Positions 52,370 through 61,195 are shown, counted from the stretch's first letter. The stretch is 64,000 nucleotides of DNA from Leucobacter aridicollis (GCF_024399335.1 NZ_CP075339.1:744001-808000), one strand, 5' to 3'. The notes: generated by a model from the letters alone, not told the origin. Made by a program: numbers and translations.

Positions 52370-52563
52370 GCGAGAAGGAGACCGGTCCACCGAACTGCTG
52401 CATGAGGCTTGCGCCTATGGGGGTGCAACAGTCGCGGGGCCCGCTCTCACCATCCACGCTAGTTCTCGAGAGCCTTCCGTAGCGGGCAGAAGCGAGTTGT
52501 TGCGTGCGTGCTGCGGGGAATTACGTAGTGGGTGACCGGTCTTCGCTGGCTCCGTCGGCTGTC
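52370..52563. other. 3' untranslated region of the Ehu-like operon
   Basis: Non-coding; about 200 bases separate the ATPase stop from its terminator. Nothing else recognised. Confidence 0.35.
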
Positions 52564-53469
52564 CTAGAGCACGGCCGAGAGGAACTCTTTGGTGCGCTGC
52601 TCTTGTGGATTGGTGAAGAGGGTCTCTGGGTCGCCTTCTTCGACGATGGCGCCGCCGTCGAACATGAGTACTCGGTTGGAGACCTCGCGCGCGAACTGGA
52701 GCTCGTGGGTGACGATGAGCATTGTGACGTCGGTGTCGCGGGCAACGTCGGTGAGGATCCCGAGGACCTCGCCAACGACCTCGGGGTCGAGAGCGCTCGT
52801 GACTTCGTCGAGCAGTAGGATTTCGGGATCCATGGCGAGCGCACGAGCGATCGCGACGCGCTGCTGCTGCCCGCCCGAGAGCTGCGAGGGGTGGGCGTCG
52901 GCTTTGTCTGGGAGGCCGACCTTGGTGAGGAGTTCGTGCGCGCGCGCTCGCGCCGCCGCCTTCGGCACGCCGAGCACATGCACGGGCGCCTCGATGATGT
53001 TCTCGAGAACGGTCATGTTTGGGAAGAGATTGAACTGCTGAAACACCATGCCGATGCGCTTGCGCATCTCGGTGCGATGCTTCTCCTTCAACGCCACGCG
53101 CCGGTCTCCGACTCGGTGGTGCGTGAGCGGTTTGCCATCGACGTAGATATAGCCCCCGTCCGCGTCCTCGAGCGTCATCAGGAGTCTGAGGATGGTGGTC
53201 TTGCCCGATCCTGACGGGCCGATGAGTGTGACTCGATCTCCCGCGCGGACCGAGAAATCGAGTCCGTGTAGCACTACGTTGTCGCCGAAGCGCTTTTCGA
53301 CGCCCTCGAAATGGATCGCTGCCGTTTCCTCGTGTGGGAGTGTGACCGCTCCGGTGTGTGTTGCCGTGGTCAGGTCGATCGCTGGAGACTGTTTGGACGC
53401 GGCCGAGGCGGGGGAGGGGTCGCCTGTAGTGGTGCTGAGAGCGGGGCGGGGATTAGGTGCGAGCGACAA
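52564..53469 (-). CDS. Amino acid/ectoine-type ABC ATPase (EhuA-like)
   Basis: A 301-residue ATPase with an unusual 50-residue Ser/Thr/Ala-rich N-terminal extension. The core has FEGVEKRFGDNVVLHGL, Walker A GPSGSGKTTI (about 84-93), Q-loop VFQQFNLFPN, signature [12 protein letters not shown], Walker B ILLLDEVTSALD and VTHELQFA. Its start overlaps the permease stop by 17 bases, so the extension is encoded partly inside the permease gene; an internal start before IHFEGVEK would give a normal-length protein. Last gene of the four-gene importer. Confidence 0.9.
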   Translation of the reverse strand: MSLAPNPRPALSTTTGDPSPASAASKQSPAIDLTTATHTGAVTLPHEETAAIHFEGVEKRFGDNVVLHGLDFSVRAGDRVTLIGPSGSGKTTILRLLMTLEDADGGYIYVDGKPLTHHRVGDRRVALKEKHRTEMRKRIGMVFQQFNLFPNMTVLENIIEAPVHVLGVPKAAARARAHELLTKVGLPDKADAHPSQLSGGQQQRVAIARALAMDPEILLLDEVTSALDPEVVGEVLGILTDVARDTDVTMLIVTHELQFAREVSNRVLMFDGGAIVEEGDPETLFTNPQEQRTKEFLSAVL

Positions 53470-54109
53470 GTCGTTTCTCCATTCGGCTGATGAGTAGGGA
53501 AGTCGGGTAACTGGCGAGCAAGAAGATCACTCCGGCTATGGTGATCGCCTCGATGTAGCGGAAATGCTGACCGCCGAATAGCTGGGCGGCCCTGACGAGC
53601 TCGGTTACGGTGATGGCCATGAGAAACGGGGTGTCCTTGAACATCGCAATGACGTAGTTGCCGAGTGAGGGAAGCGTATTGCGCAGCGCTTGCGGGATGA
53701 CGACTGCCCACCATGTGCGACCGCGCGACATGCTGAGTGCGGTGCTGGCCTCCCACTGCCCGGGTGGCACTGACTCGATCCCGGCCCGATAGCTCTCTGC
53801 CATGTAGGTGGCATAGTGCACGCCAAACACGATGACGCCGATGGTGACCGGGGAAACTGCCGGGACAGCGTAATAGACGAAGAGTAGTTGGACCACGATC
53901 GGGGTCATCCTGATGAAGTTCGCCACGGCTCCGACTAATCGCGCGAGCGGCTTTGGCGCGCTCTGCCTCGTTATCGCGATGACGAGGCCGAGGGCCGCCG
54001 CGATCGCGCTTCCGAGGATGGTGACGAGCAGGGTCACTTGAACGAACGCGGTGAGCAATACGGGGAGGGCTTCGAACGCGTACTGCCAGTTCCAGATTCC
54101 GTCGGTCAT
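53453..54109 (-). CDS. Amino acid/ectoine-type ABC permease (EhuD-like)
   Basis: A 218-residue HisM-family permease. Features are WQYAFEALPVLLTAFVQVTL (first helix), a NFIRMTPIVVQLLF segment, YMAESYRAGIESVPPGQWEA and the EAA loop TALSMSRGRTWWAVVIPQAL. Starts 7 bases after the other permease. With it the protein forms the channel of an importer that by overall resemblance and gene order is of the ectoine/hydroxyectoine (Ehu) type. Confidence 0.9.
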   Translation of the reverse strand: MTDGIWNWQYAFEALPVLLTAFVQVTLLVTILGSAIAAALGLVIAITRQSAPKPLARLVGAVANFIRMTPIVVQLLFVYYAVPAVSPVTIGVIVFGVHYATYMAESYRAGIESVPPGQWEASTALSMSRGRTWWAVVIPQALRNTLPSLGNYVIAMFKDTPFLMAITVTELVRAAQLFGGQHFRYIEAITIAGVIFLLASYPTSLLISRMEKRLVART

Positions 54110-54116
54110 GCGATCC

Positions 54117-54866
54117 TCACCGAGTTCCTGCGACGGTCACGGCTTTCGCCACATCGGATCCGGGCGCCTGCGACGTCGAGTTACGCATGAGGTCCGTGAA
54201 CGGTGTGCCGCGACCGAGTCGTCGTTTCGCGCGTGCCTCGAGCCAGAGCATGACGAAGCTCAGCGCCCAGGCGAGCGCGAAGTACATGAGTAGGCCGACG
54301 GAATACGCAAAGAACACATTGGTGTCGATGCGTAGCTTGTTGATCGACGCGGTGAGGTCAAACATGGTGATGAAACTCACAATGGCGGTGCCCTTGAGGA
54401 GCAGCACGAGGAGGTTTGCGAGCGACGGCAGCATGATCGCCCAGGCCTGAGGAAGAATCACGCGGCGCATGCGCCCGACGCGAGACATACTGAGGGCGAC
54501 CGAAGCCTCCCACTGCCCGGCGGGTACCGCATTGATCGAGCCGCGCACGACCTCTGCGCCATAGGCTCCGTAGTTGAGCCCGAGTCCGAGCACGCCGACG
54601 AGTATTGGCGAGAGTTCGATGCCGAACAGCGGCAGTACGAAGAACAAAAAGAAGAGCTGCACGACGAGCGATGTCCCCCGAAAGAACTCGACGATGACCC
54701 GTGAGACGCCGCGAACCGTGCGACGCTCCGAGCGTGCCATGAGCCCGAGTGTCCCTGCGACAGCGAACGCAAGGAGCGCCCCGCCGATGGTGAGCGTGAC
54801 AGTAATGCCGAGCCCCTCCATGACGCGCGGCCAGGCTCGCCAGAGTGCTTCAAAATCCTCCCCCAC
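54117..54866 (-). CDS. Amino acid/ectoine-type ABC permease (EhuC-like)
   Basis: A 249-residue permease whose N-terminus LWRAWPRVMEGLGITVTLTI is characteristic of EhuC. VEFFRGTSLVVQLFFLFFVL, YGAYGAEVVRGSINAVPAGQ and the EAA loop ALSMSRVGRMRRVILPQAW follow. Lies 15 bases downstream of the binding-protein gene. The C-terminal 40 residues are hydrophilic. Confidence 0.9.
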   Translation of the reverse strand: MGEDFEALWRAWPRVMEGLGITVTLTIGGALLAFAVAGTLGLMARSERRTVRGVSRVIVEFFRGTSLVVQLFFLFFVLPLFGIELSPILVGVLGLGLNYGAYGAEVVRGSINAVPAGQWEASVALSMSRVGRMRRVILPQAWAIMLPSLANLLVLLLKGTAIVSFITMFDLTASINKLRIDTNVFFAYSVGLLMYFALAWALSFVMLWLEARAKRRLGRGTPFTDLMRNSTSQAPGSDVAKAVTVAGTR

Positions 54867-54881
54867 GACCTTTGCGCCCCG

Positions 54882-55784
54882 CTAGTCCAGTTCGCCCGAG
54901 CAGAGCTGCGCGGTCGTCAGGCTCGTGGGCGGCAGATTCTCCGCGGTGAAGCCGAAGTCTTCCACGAGCGAGAGGTAGGAGGCCTCATCGCCGGTGATCT
55001 TCGCGAGTTGCTCGTTATAGGCCTCAAGGAGTTCTGAATCAGCCTTGCGGAACACGGTTCCGCCAGCGCCAATCTGCTCGACGCCGTCGATTGACTGCAC
55101 GAACGCGCCGGTCACTTCGATGTCGTCACGGTTCTCAGCCATCCAGTTCAACGACACCGCAGTGAGCGTGAACGCATCGGCGCGGCCGTTCTGCACCGCC
55201 TCGATGCCGGCCTGCGCGTTGTCGACCTGCAGGGTGTTTGCGATACCGAGCTCTCGGGCGTAGTCGGCTTCGACCGCTCCACCGAGCACCGCGAGGGTAA
55301 CCTCGCCATTGCGGGCGGCGATCGAGTCGAGATCGGTGAGCTGCTCTGGGTTGCCCTTCGGGACAGCGAGGGCCGTCGTATACATGATCTCTGGGTCGCT
55401 GAATGCGGCCTGTTCACAGCGGTCGGGCAGGATGGACATGCCGGCGCTGATGGCGTCGAAGCGGCCAGCGTTTAAGCCAGGGATGAGCGAGTTCCAGTCG
55501 ACTTCGACGACCTCGACGTTGGCTATGCCGAGGCCTGCGAAGATCTCTTTGTGCATAGCGATGGTGGCACCGGTCGGCTCGCCGTTCTCGTCTACCCAAG
55601 AGTAGGGGCGCTCGTCGGCGATCGCGAGTGTGATGGAGCCGTCCTCCTGGAGGCGTTCAAGCGTGTTGCCGTCGGCTGTTGGTGTGGAGCTCGTGCTGCA
55701 CGCTCCGAGGAGCAGCGCCGCACTCCCCGCGAGCACAGCTGAGATGGCGGTGCGAGTGCGAAGGCGGTGTTTGAAGCTGGTCAT
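54882..55784 (-). CDS. Substrate-binding lipoprotein, EhuB-like
   Basis: A 300-residue family-3 solute-binding lipoprotein from the ATG at 55784. Lipobox LGAC (Cys about 25), then ITLAIADERPYSWVDENGEP, AGRFDAISAGMSILPDRCEQ and TALAVPKGNPEQLTD. The last two blocks resemble the ectoine/hydroxyectoine binding protein EhuB, which binds its ligand through aromatic residues. Amino acids remain possible ligands. First gene of the leftward importer operon, facing a divergent GntR regulator. Confidence 0.88.
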   Translation of the reverse strand: MTSFKHRLRTRTAISAVLAGSAALLLGACSTSSTPTADGNTLERLQEDGSITLAIADERPYSWVDENGEPTGATIAMHKEIFAGLGIANVEVVEVDWNSLIPGLNAGRFDAISAGMSILPDRCEQAAFSDPEIMYTTALAVPKGNPEQLTDLDSIAARNGEVTLAVLGGAVEADYARELGIANTLQVDNAQAGIEAVQNGRADAFTLTAVSLNWMAENRDDIEVTGAFVQSIDGVEQIGAGGTVFRKADSELLEAYNEQLAKITGDEASYLSLVEDFGFTAENLPPTSLTTAQLCSGELD

Positions 55785-55886
55785 TGGTCCCCGTTTCCTG
55801 TCGAAAGGCCCGGCACTGCCTGTGCCAGGGGCTGACCTCAGCGAGCTTATGCAGATCGCAGACTGAAAGATACTCAGAGTGTAAGA

Positions 55887-55896
55887 TTGTCGACAA
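55887..55896. promoter_or_regulatory. GntR/FCD operator in the Ehu-like divergon
   Basis: TTGTCGACAA is a perfect palindrome matching the T-x-GT-n-AC-x-A consensus of FadR-type regulators. On the minus strand it overlaps a plausible -35 (TTGTCG), with TATCTT 18 bases on, so binding would repress the importer. The divergent GntR/FCD gene starts 70 bases to the right. Confidence 0.55.
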
Positions 55897-55965
55897 AGAG
55901 CAAGAATCGTTGCACCCCGCGGGGCGATGCCTACGTGGAGCCGACCGCGTGAACGGAGCCCCAGC

Positions 55966-56718
55966 ATGTTAGGTCTGAGTCACACCAGCTTGCCGCGCCA
56001 GATGGCGCCGCTCGCCCGAAGCTCAACGGTCGACCTGATTGCCCGTGAGCTGCGCCAGGCGATCTTCACCGGCGGGCTGCCGGTTGGTGCTCCAGTTCGT
56101 GAGGTCGAGATCTCCTCCCAACTTGGCGTCAGCCGAGCACCCTTCAGAGAGGCCGCCCAGCGGCTGGTGCAGGAGGGAATCCTGACCGCTTCACCAGGCC
56201 GCGGACTGCGTGTCACCCGAATCGTGGGCGACGCGATTGACGACGTGTACGACGCGCGTCTCGCCGTCGAATCCCGCGCAGTGTTGGCGATTGCGGAATC
56301 GCGAAACGCCGAAGTGCTGAGCGCATTACGCGGCTCGTTCGAAGTGTTTGCGCAGGCCACCGAGCTGGGCGAGGACGCATTCGAGATCGGAAACGCCGAC
56401 CTGGCATTTCATCAATTACTCGTCGACTTCGCCGGCAGCTACCGACTGTCCCGGATGATGTCAACGCTGGTGATGGAGACCCGCCTCGCGAGTTTCAGCG
56501 CGGATGATGGGTTCGCAGTTCGCCTATCGGTCTCGCCAACCTACGAAGCCCTGCTCTCGGGCCTTGAGCTCGGAAACACGCAGACAGCGGTGAGCGCGCT
56601 CGAAGCGCAATTCCGCGACGCGATCGGCAGGCTGCGCGGCGAGTACGACTACCCGACGATGGAGACTGAGCCCGACGCCGAGCGGCACGAATTCAACCCG
56701 ATTGATCCAAACTCGTAA
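55966..56718 (+). CDS. GntR-family regulator (FCD type) of the Ehu-like importer
   Basis: A 250-residue protein from the ATG at 55966 (MLGLSHTSLPRQ); an in-frame ATG at 55927 would add 13 residues. Winged helix at about 20-85 (LPVGAPVREVEISSQLGVSR, APFREAAQRLVQEGIL) and an FCD domain at about 95-220, with the metal-binding Asp/His positions (NADLAFHQLLVDFAGS) visible. Divergent from the importer operon with a FadR-type palindrome in between, so autoregulation and repression of the importer are likely. Confidence 0.88.
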   Translation: MLGLSHTSLPRQMAPLARSSTVDLIARELRQAIFTGGLPVGAPVREVEISSQLGVSRAPFREAAQRLVQEGILTASPGRGLRVTRIVGDAIDDVYDARLAVESRAVLAIAESRNAEVLSALRGSFEVFAQATELGEDAFEIGNADLAFHQLLVDFAGSYRLSRMMSTLVMETRLASFSADDGFAVRLSVSPTYEALLSGLELGNTQTAVSALEAQFRDAIGRLRGEYDYPTMETEPDAERHEFNPIDPNS

Positions 56719-56788
56719 GTGAGTTGGCGCGCCAGTGGCGGCTAGAGTGAAGTGAGTAACCGCTGCAGCGCCGCCAAGGAGTAGCTCC

Positions 56789-57610
56789 GTGACACCACGC
56801 CAGGAGGGGTCTGCCCGTCGCGGCGTCGGTGCCGCGTGGCGTGTGGCAGCGGCGGTGCTCCCGCTGTGGGTTGGGCTAGCTGTTGTGACAGTCGTAGTGC
56901 CACCACACGAGAATCTGTCTGACCCGGCGACGCTTGCGATCAGGATCGGTGCGGGTATCGCGCTGAGCTCCGTAACTCTCCTGGTGATCGCACTGTTGGC
57001 GCGGTGCGCCGACGGCACGCGGATTGCAGATGTAGGGCTTCCCTCGATGCGCGGCGGGTGGCGGCTCGCGGTCTGGGGAGCGCTCCTGTGGGCCGTTCCC
57101 GCGGCCGGGACATTTGGCGTGCTAGCGCTCCGAGGAAGCCCGCTCCGCGTAACGGCTCCCGCGGCAGAGCTCTGGCAGACACTCGGACTTGTGCTCGTAG
57201 CCGTACTCGTCACGGAAGCGATCCCTGAGGAAGCTGTCTTTCGCGGCTACGTGACGACCGCACTCGGCAGAATTACTCGTGGTTGGGGCACCGTTGTCGC
57301 CCAGGCCGTGGCGTTTGTGCTCTTTGCCGGGGTGATCCGCCAGGGCTGGGACCCGACTGATCTCTCGCTGTTTCTGGCGATGGGAATCGGGTTCGGATAC
57401 TTGCGAATGCTCACTGGATCCATATGGATGTCCGTCGGGTTTCACACGGCATTCCAAACCGGAACCCAGCTTGTGCTGAGCCACCAAGTTGTTGAGTTCG
57501 CTGGAAGTACCGGTCTCTCGATGCTCGCGCTCGGCATGGTCCCGTTCACCGTGGCCGCGATTGTCGTAAGCGGTGTCGGGATACCGCGCTGGATACTTCC
57601 GCCTCGGTAA
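56789..57610 (+). CDS. CPBP intramembrane metalloprotease family protein
   Basis: A 273-residue membrane protein with about eight helices. The Abi/CPBP motifs are present: AIPEEAVFRGYV (Glu-Glu-x3-Arg, about 146-157), a middle helix with FVLFAGVIRQG, and VGFHTAFQTG with the His. Relatives cleave prenylated or membrane peptides or act in bacteriocin self-immunity. Read from a GTG after AAGGAG. No bacteriocin gene is adjacent. Single gene. Confidence 0.85.
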   Translation: MTPRQEGSARRGVGAAWRVAAAVLPLWVGLAVVTVVVPPHENLSDPATLAIRIGAGIALSSVTLLVIALLARCADGTRIADVGLPSMRGGWRLAVWGALLWAVPAAGTFGVLALRGSPLRVTAPAAELWQTLGLVLVAVLVTEAIPEEAVFRGYVTTALGRITRGWGTVVAQAVAFVLFAGVIRQGWDPTDLSLFLAMGIGFGYLRMLTGSIWMSVGFHTAFQTGTQLVLSHQVVEFAGSTGLSMLALGMVPFTVAAIVVSGVGIPRWILPPR

Positions 57611-57822
57611 CCCGGGCGTCGGCAGACCGGCACAGGTGTGCGCTGTGCTGCAGTGGTGTGCGAGACCAGTGGTTTCCCTGGCAGCCACCGATAGAATGGA
57701 TCCGCTTGACCGCCGGAGTAGCCGGGCAACCGCGCCGGTTGGTGATGCGATCAACCACAGTAATGGCATATCCATTGGGTGCCGTTCAATTGCACGGGAG
57801 TGCAGACAGGAAACCGATATCC

Positions 57823-59199
57823 ATGGCGAAGTATCGAGTGCAAAACCCCGCAACGGGTGAGATTATCGAGAGCTTCGAATCCGCGACCGACGCGCAGGTC
57901 GAGCAGCAGCTCGCCGCCGCCGATTCCGTCTACCGCGAGTGGCGCGAGCGAAGCGTACAGGAGCGCGCCGCAGTCGTCAAGCGAGTCGCCGAGATCTTTG
58001 CTGAGCGCCGTGAGGAACTCGCTGAGATCATCGCCCTCGAAATGGGCAAGTCGATCGCCGAGAGCCTCGACGAGGTCGATTTCGCGACAGACATCATCGA
58101 GTACTACGCGGTCTACGGGCCGGGCCTCATCACCGACTACGAGATCCCGAGCACTATCCCCGGCAAGGCCGTGATGGAGCACCTGCCGATCGGTGTGCTG
58201 CTCGGTGTCATGCCCTGGAACTTCCCGTACTACCAGGTTGCTCGTTTCGCGGCGCCCAACCTTGTGCTCGGCAACACCATCATGCTGAAGCATGCAGACA
58301 TCTGTGCGAAGTCGAACCTCGTGATCCAGGAGATCATGGAGCAGGCTGGTGTTCCTGTCGGCGGCTACCAGGCGCTGTTCACCTCGCACGACCAGATCGC
58401 GACGATGATCGCTGACCCGCGCGTGCAGGGTGTCTCGCTGACGGGCTCCGAGCGCGCAGGCGCCATCATCGGCGCGCAGGCTGGCACTCACCTCAAGAAG
58501 GCTGTGCTTGAGCTCGGCGGCATCGACCCGATGGTCGTGCTCGACAGCGACAACGTCGCTGAGATCGCGAAGACAGCCTGGGAGTTCCGCACCTACAACG
58601 GCGGCCAGGTCTGCAACTCGAACAAGCGCATGATCGTGATGGCAGACATCTACGACGAGTTCGTTGCCGAACTGAAGAAGCTCGCCGAGGGGCTGAAGCC
58701 GGGAGACCAGCTGAACCTGGGTGAGGGGGAGTACGCTCCGCTCTCGACCCGTGCGGCGGCCGAGACAGTCAACGCACAGGTGCAGCAGGCAATCGCAGAG
58801 GGCGCGACCCTCGAGGCCGGTGGCGTGCTCTCGGACGGCCCCGGCGCCTACTACTCGCCGGCAGTGCTCACGGGTGTGCCGCGCGACTCCGCGTCGTACC
58901 AGGAAGAGATCTTCGGGCCCGTCGCGACCGTGTACAAGGTGCACAGCGACGAAGAGGCACTCGAGCTCGCAAACGACTGCGCGCTCGGTCTCGGTGGTTC
59001 GGTGTTCTCGACCGACGAGGCGCGTGCTGCGCGCGTCGCCTCGAAGCTCGAGGTCGGCATGGCGCACGTGAACATCATCGCGGCTGAGGCAGCCGAGATC
59101 CCGTTCGGCGGCGTCAAGCGCTCTGGCTTCGGCCGCGAGATGGGCCCCGTCGGCATCGGTGAGTTCGCCAACAAGCGGCTCTACTTCGTGTCGGTATAA
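57823..59199 (+). CDS. NAD(P)-dependent aldehyde dehydrogenase, succinate-semialdehyde type
   Basis: A 458-residue ALDH-superfamily enzyme from the ATG at 57823 (ACAGGAAA upstream). PWNFPYYQVAR (about 127-137), VSLTGSERAGAIIG (nucleotide-binding Gly motif), VLELGGIDPMVVL with the general-base Glu and GGQVCNSNKRMIV with the catalytic Cys are intact. EEIFGPVATVYKV and FGGVKRSGFGREMG complete the family. Shorter than the 480-residue GabD type and closest in appearance to the SSADH/YneI group. Probably oxidises succinate semialdehyde or a related aldehyde; ends at a UUCG-capped terminator. Confidence 0.92.
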   Translation: MAKYRVQNPATGEIIESFESATDAQVEQQLAAADSVYREWRERSVQERAAVVKRVAEIFAERREELAEIIALEMGKSIAESLDEVDFATDIIEYYAVYGPGLITDYEIPSTIPGKAVMEHLPIGVLLGVMPWNFPYYQVARFAAPNLVLGNTIMLKHADICAKSNLVIQEIMEQAGVPVGGYQALFTSHDQIATMIADPRVQGVSLTGSERAGAIIGAQAGTHLKKAVLELGGIDPMVVLDSDNVAEIAKTAWEFRTYNGGQVCNSNKRMIVMADIYDEFVAELKKLAEGLKPGDQLNLGEGEYAPLSTRAAAETVNAQVQQAIAEGATLEAGGVLSDGPGAYYSPAVLTGVPRDSASYQEEIFGPVATVYKVHSDEEALELANDCALGLGGSVFSTDEARAARVASKLEVGMAHVNIIAAEAAEIPFGGVKRSGFGREMGPVGIGEFANKRLYFVSV

Positions 59200-59215
59200 C
59201 GCCTACCGGATAGTG

Positions 59216-59255
59216 CACAGATGGGGTGCGGGCTTCGGCCCGCACCCCATCTGTG
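59216..59255 (+). terminator. UUCG-loop terminator of the aldehyde dehydrogenase gene
   Basis: An 18-bp perfect stem (CACAGATGGGGTGCGGGC and complement) closed by a C-UUCG-G tetraloop, 16 bases after the stop. No T-run; the convergent gene at 59279 ends close by. Confidence 0.8.
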
Positions 59256-59278
59256 TTGAGCGGCGTGATTGCGGTGGC

Positions 59279-59815
59279 TCAGCTCAAATCGCTCAGAGGC
59301 CCAGTCTCTGCTGGGCGCTTCTCGCTCTGCGCGTGCCCGAGCAGAGCGACCGCCGTGGCCGTGAACAGCACGACGTAGACGGCTGGTTCGGCGCTCCCAT
59401 ACTCGAGCCACCCCCGGATACCGGCGGAGGGGCCATCACCTGCTTCAAGCTCGTACTGCAGGCCCAGGTGCGATGCGAGCACTACCCCGATCGATACCGA
59501 GACTACGCCTGACGCGACAAGGCTCCATGCGTAGGTCGTGGTGAACGAGCGCTTGGCTCTGGGGAGAAGGATGCTCCCAATGGCTAGAGCTCCCAACGCT
59601 GCTGCGCCAGCCACCGCGAAGGGCGACCCGTGTGGGTCGGTAGCTGCCGCGACGCTGTTGGACCAGGGGTCCATGACCGCCCCCAATTGGCTACCGTATC
59701 GCTGGAGTGCGAACAGGCCGTTGGCTGCGACCAGCAGGAAGCCGACAAGGGCTCCTGAAGCGATAGCGCCCGCAGTTTTGACCGGTGAGAACTCCGCCGT
59801 GTTCGTGTTTTCCAT
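59279..59815 (-). CDS. Four-helix hypothetical membrane protein
   Basis: A 178-residue protein from the ATG at 59815 (GAGGTG upstream; an ATG six codons earlier is less well placed). Four hydrophobic helices at about 14-38, 58-82, 93-115 and 145-165, separated by short polar loops. No family recognised. A perfect 14-bp palindrome lies 16-29 bases upstream of the start. Confidence 0.6.
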   Translation of the reverse strand: MENTNTAEFSPVKTAGAIASGALVGFLLVAANGLFALQRYGSQLGAVMDPWSNSVAAATDPHGSPFAVAGAAALGALAIGSILLPRAKRSFTTTYAWSLVASGVVSVSIGVVLASHLGLQYELEAGDGPSAGIRGWLEYGSAEPAVYVVLFTATAVALLGHAQSEKRPAETGPLSDLS

Positions 59816-59830
59816 TGAGTCACCTCGTGA

Positions 59831-59844
59831 CATGTGATCACATG
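59831..59844. promoter_or_regulatory. 14-bp palindromic operator candidate
   Basis: CATGTGATCACATG is a perfect palindrome just upstream of the minus-strand four-helix protein, and GAACTA-CCG-TAGTTC (59858-59872) is another nearby. Both lie where a repressor would block the promoter. Confidence 0.45.
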
Positions 59845-59929
59845 GACTTGTGATTGCGAACTACCGTAGTTCATTAGCGCGACGAAAGCTAGCTAGATGG
59901 CACCAGGGTCCCGAAACGATCTCGACAAA

Positions 59930-60004
59930 GCTAGCGCTGCGGCCTGCGGAACACACCATCGCCGTATGGCGGCGGGCCGAGGCGTACGTGCTCGCCGTCT
60001 TGAA
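59930..60004. repeat. 75-bp direct repeat, left copy
   Basis: This copy and 60704-60778 are identical at 73 of 75 positions. On the minus strand the copy encodes the last codons of a substrate-binding protein (DGEHVRLG-PPYGDGVFRRPQ then stop). Here it is detached from any gene body; the right copy is the 3' end of the decayed binding-protein gene. Confidence 0.85.
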
Positions 60005-60044
60005 CCTGGGGATGCGTTCACCCGTGCAACCGCGGGTGAACGCG

Positions 60045-60419
60045 CTACTTGTCGTTATTCTCCTCAGCCGGGCGACGTTTTGTGCTGAGTCTTTTGGCTG
60101 CTCTCTCTGCTGTCACTGAACCAATGAGCGCCGTAGCGATTATCAGTGCGGCCGACAAGGCCACAAGCGCACTTCGCACCTTCGAAGAAGTTGCAGCTGA
60201 GCCAATAAGTATGATCGCTGTTGGGAGAAGGAGAATCAGCGTTGGGCCAACAATCGCGCGGTGTCCTGCTATCCAACCTTCATCGCTTTTGAGTGTATGG
60301 CGAGTTCTGACTCCGACGTATCTGTTTCTGCGAATTCTTCCGGTTGCTCCAAGGAGAATCACACTGATTACCACCCCCGTGACTGCGAGAAAGAACCAGT
60401 TGAAGCTGCCAAAGGTCAT
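60045..60419 (-). CDS. SdpI-family membrane protein
   Basis: A 124-residue protein with three membrane helices (about 6-26, 57-77, 83-103). The loop RNRYVGVRTRHTLKSDEGWI with the following AGHR is the SdpI C-terminal family signature. SdpI is the immunity protein against the SDP toxin in Bacillus, and many actinobacterial homologues are of unknown role. The C-terminus is highly charged. Weak ribosome site. Flanked by the two 75-bp direct repeats, so probably acquired or moved; GC is lower than its surroundings. Confidence 0.75.
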   Translation of the reverse strand: MTFGSFNWFFLAVTGVVISVILLGATGRIRRNRYVGVRTRHTLKSDEGWIAGHRAIVGPTLILLLPTAIILIGSAATSSKVRSALVALSAALIIATALIGSVTAERAAKRLSTKRRPAEENNDK

Positions 60420-60703
60420 GGGGGAATCACACTTCAGTGTTGCCAGACGGTGTCCTCGCAGATTGAAAAGCTGGAGGGATATCGTCTATTGAGGCGTCGT
60501 TTGTGGCTGGGTTCTGGGCCCCGGCCGCTGAGCTTGGGAGAACTGCAGTGAGGGTACGAGCATTGAGGGTTTTTCGCTGCATGTGAATCGCCAACTTCGT
60601 TGTTGAGTGATGTGAGGTAGTGCATGGGTTACATTACGGTAGCCCATTTGAGCAACAATCGCACGTTGAGTGGTTTCTTTTCGTTGAATTCGAGCTTGCT
60701 GTT
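60420..60703. other. Non-coding stretch between sdpI-like gene and right repeat
   Basis: No supported gene; AT-richer than average. Short open frames lack motifs and ribosome sites. Confidence 0.4.
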
Positions 60704-60778
60704 GCTAGCGCTGCGGCCTGCGGAACACACCGTCGCCGTATGGCGGCGAGCCGAGGCGTACGTGCTCGCCGTCTTGAA
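60704..60778. repeat. 75-bp direct repeat, right copy
   Basis: Second copy of the repeat at 59930-60004, two substitutions different, forming the 3' end of the truncated binding-protein gene on the minus strand. Confidence 0.85.
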
Positions 60779-61195
60779 TTTGGAAGACGAGGCGCGCATT
60801 GCCGATCGACGGGTCGCTCGTCTCCTCGGGGTAGGCGACAGTCGACTGCCCGTCCGTGCCGAAGGTGTAGCTCCCGTTCACTCCGCGGTACCTCGTCGAC
60901 CGGAGCACTGCAAGCGTGCCCGCGACGTCGCTCGGGTCGGCGGTGTGCTGCCACGCAGAAATGAGGATGTGGGCGAGGTCGTAGCCGAGGCCGGCCTGTG
61001 AATAGCCGGGCCCCTCGCCGTACGCCGCGGTAAATGCGCGAGCGAAGACTTTGCCGACAACGTCTCCGTAGGTGCCTGACACTGTCGCCCAGACGATGCC
61101 CTCCGCCGCATCGCCGAGCGTGGCGGCGGAGTCGGGCATCGATGGCGTGTAGATCGTGTAGATGATCGACTTGACGCCCGCGTCGTGTCCATCGA
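60705..61195 (-). pseudogene. Truncated branched-chain-type substrate-binding protein
   Basis: The minus strand encodes the C-terminal part of a LivK/Peripla_BP_6-type protein. KSIIYTIYTPSMPDSAATLG and AEGIVWATVSGTYGD are followed by GPGYSQAGLGYDLAHILISA, GTLAVLRSTRYRGVNGSYTF and the C-terminal QIQDGEHVRLGSPPYGDGVF. Only about 160 of an expected 380 residues are present; the frame is lost near 61195 and no signal peptide or permease genes follow. The unit is dead unless a shorter product is made from the ATG at 61139. Confidence 0.65.
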
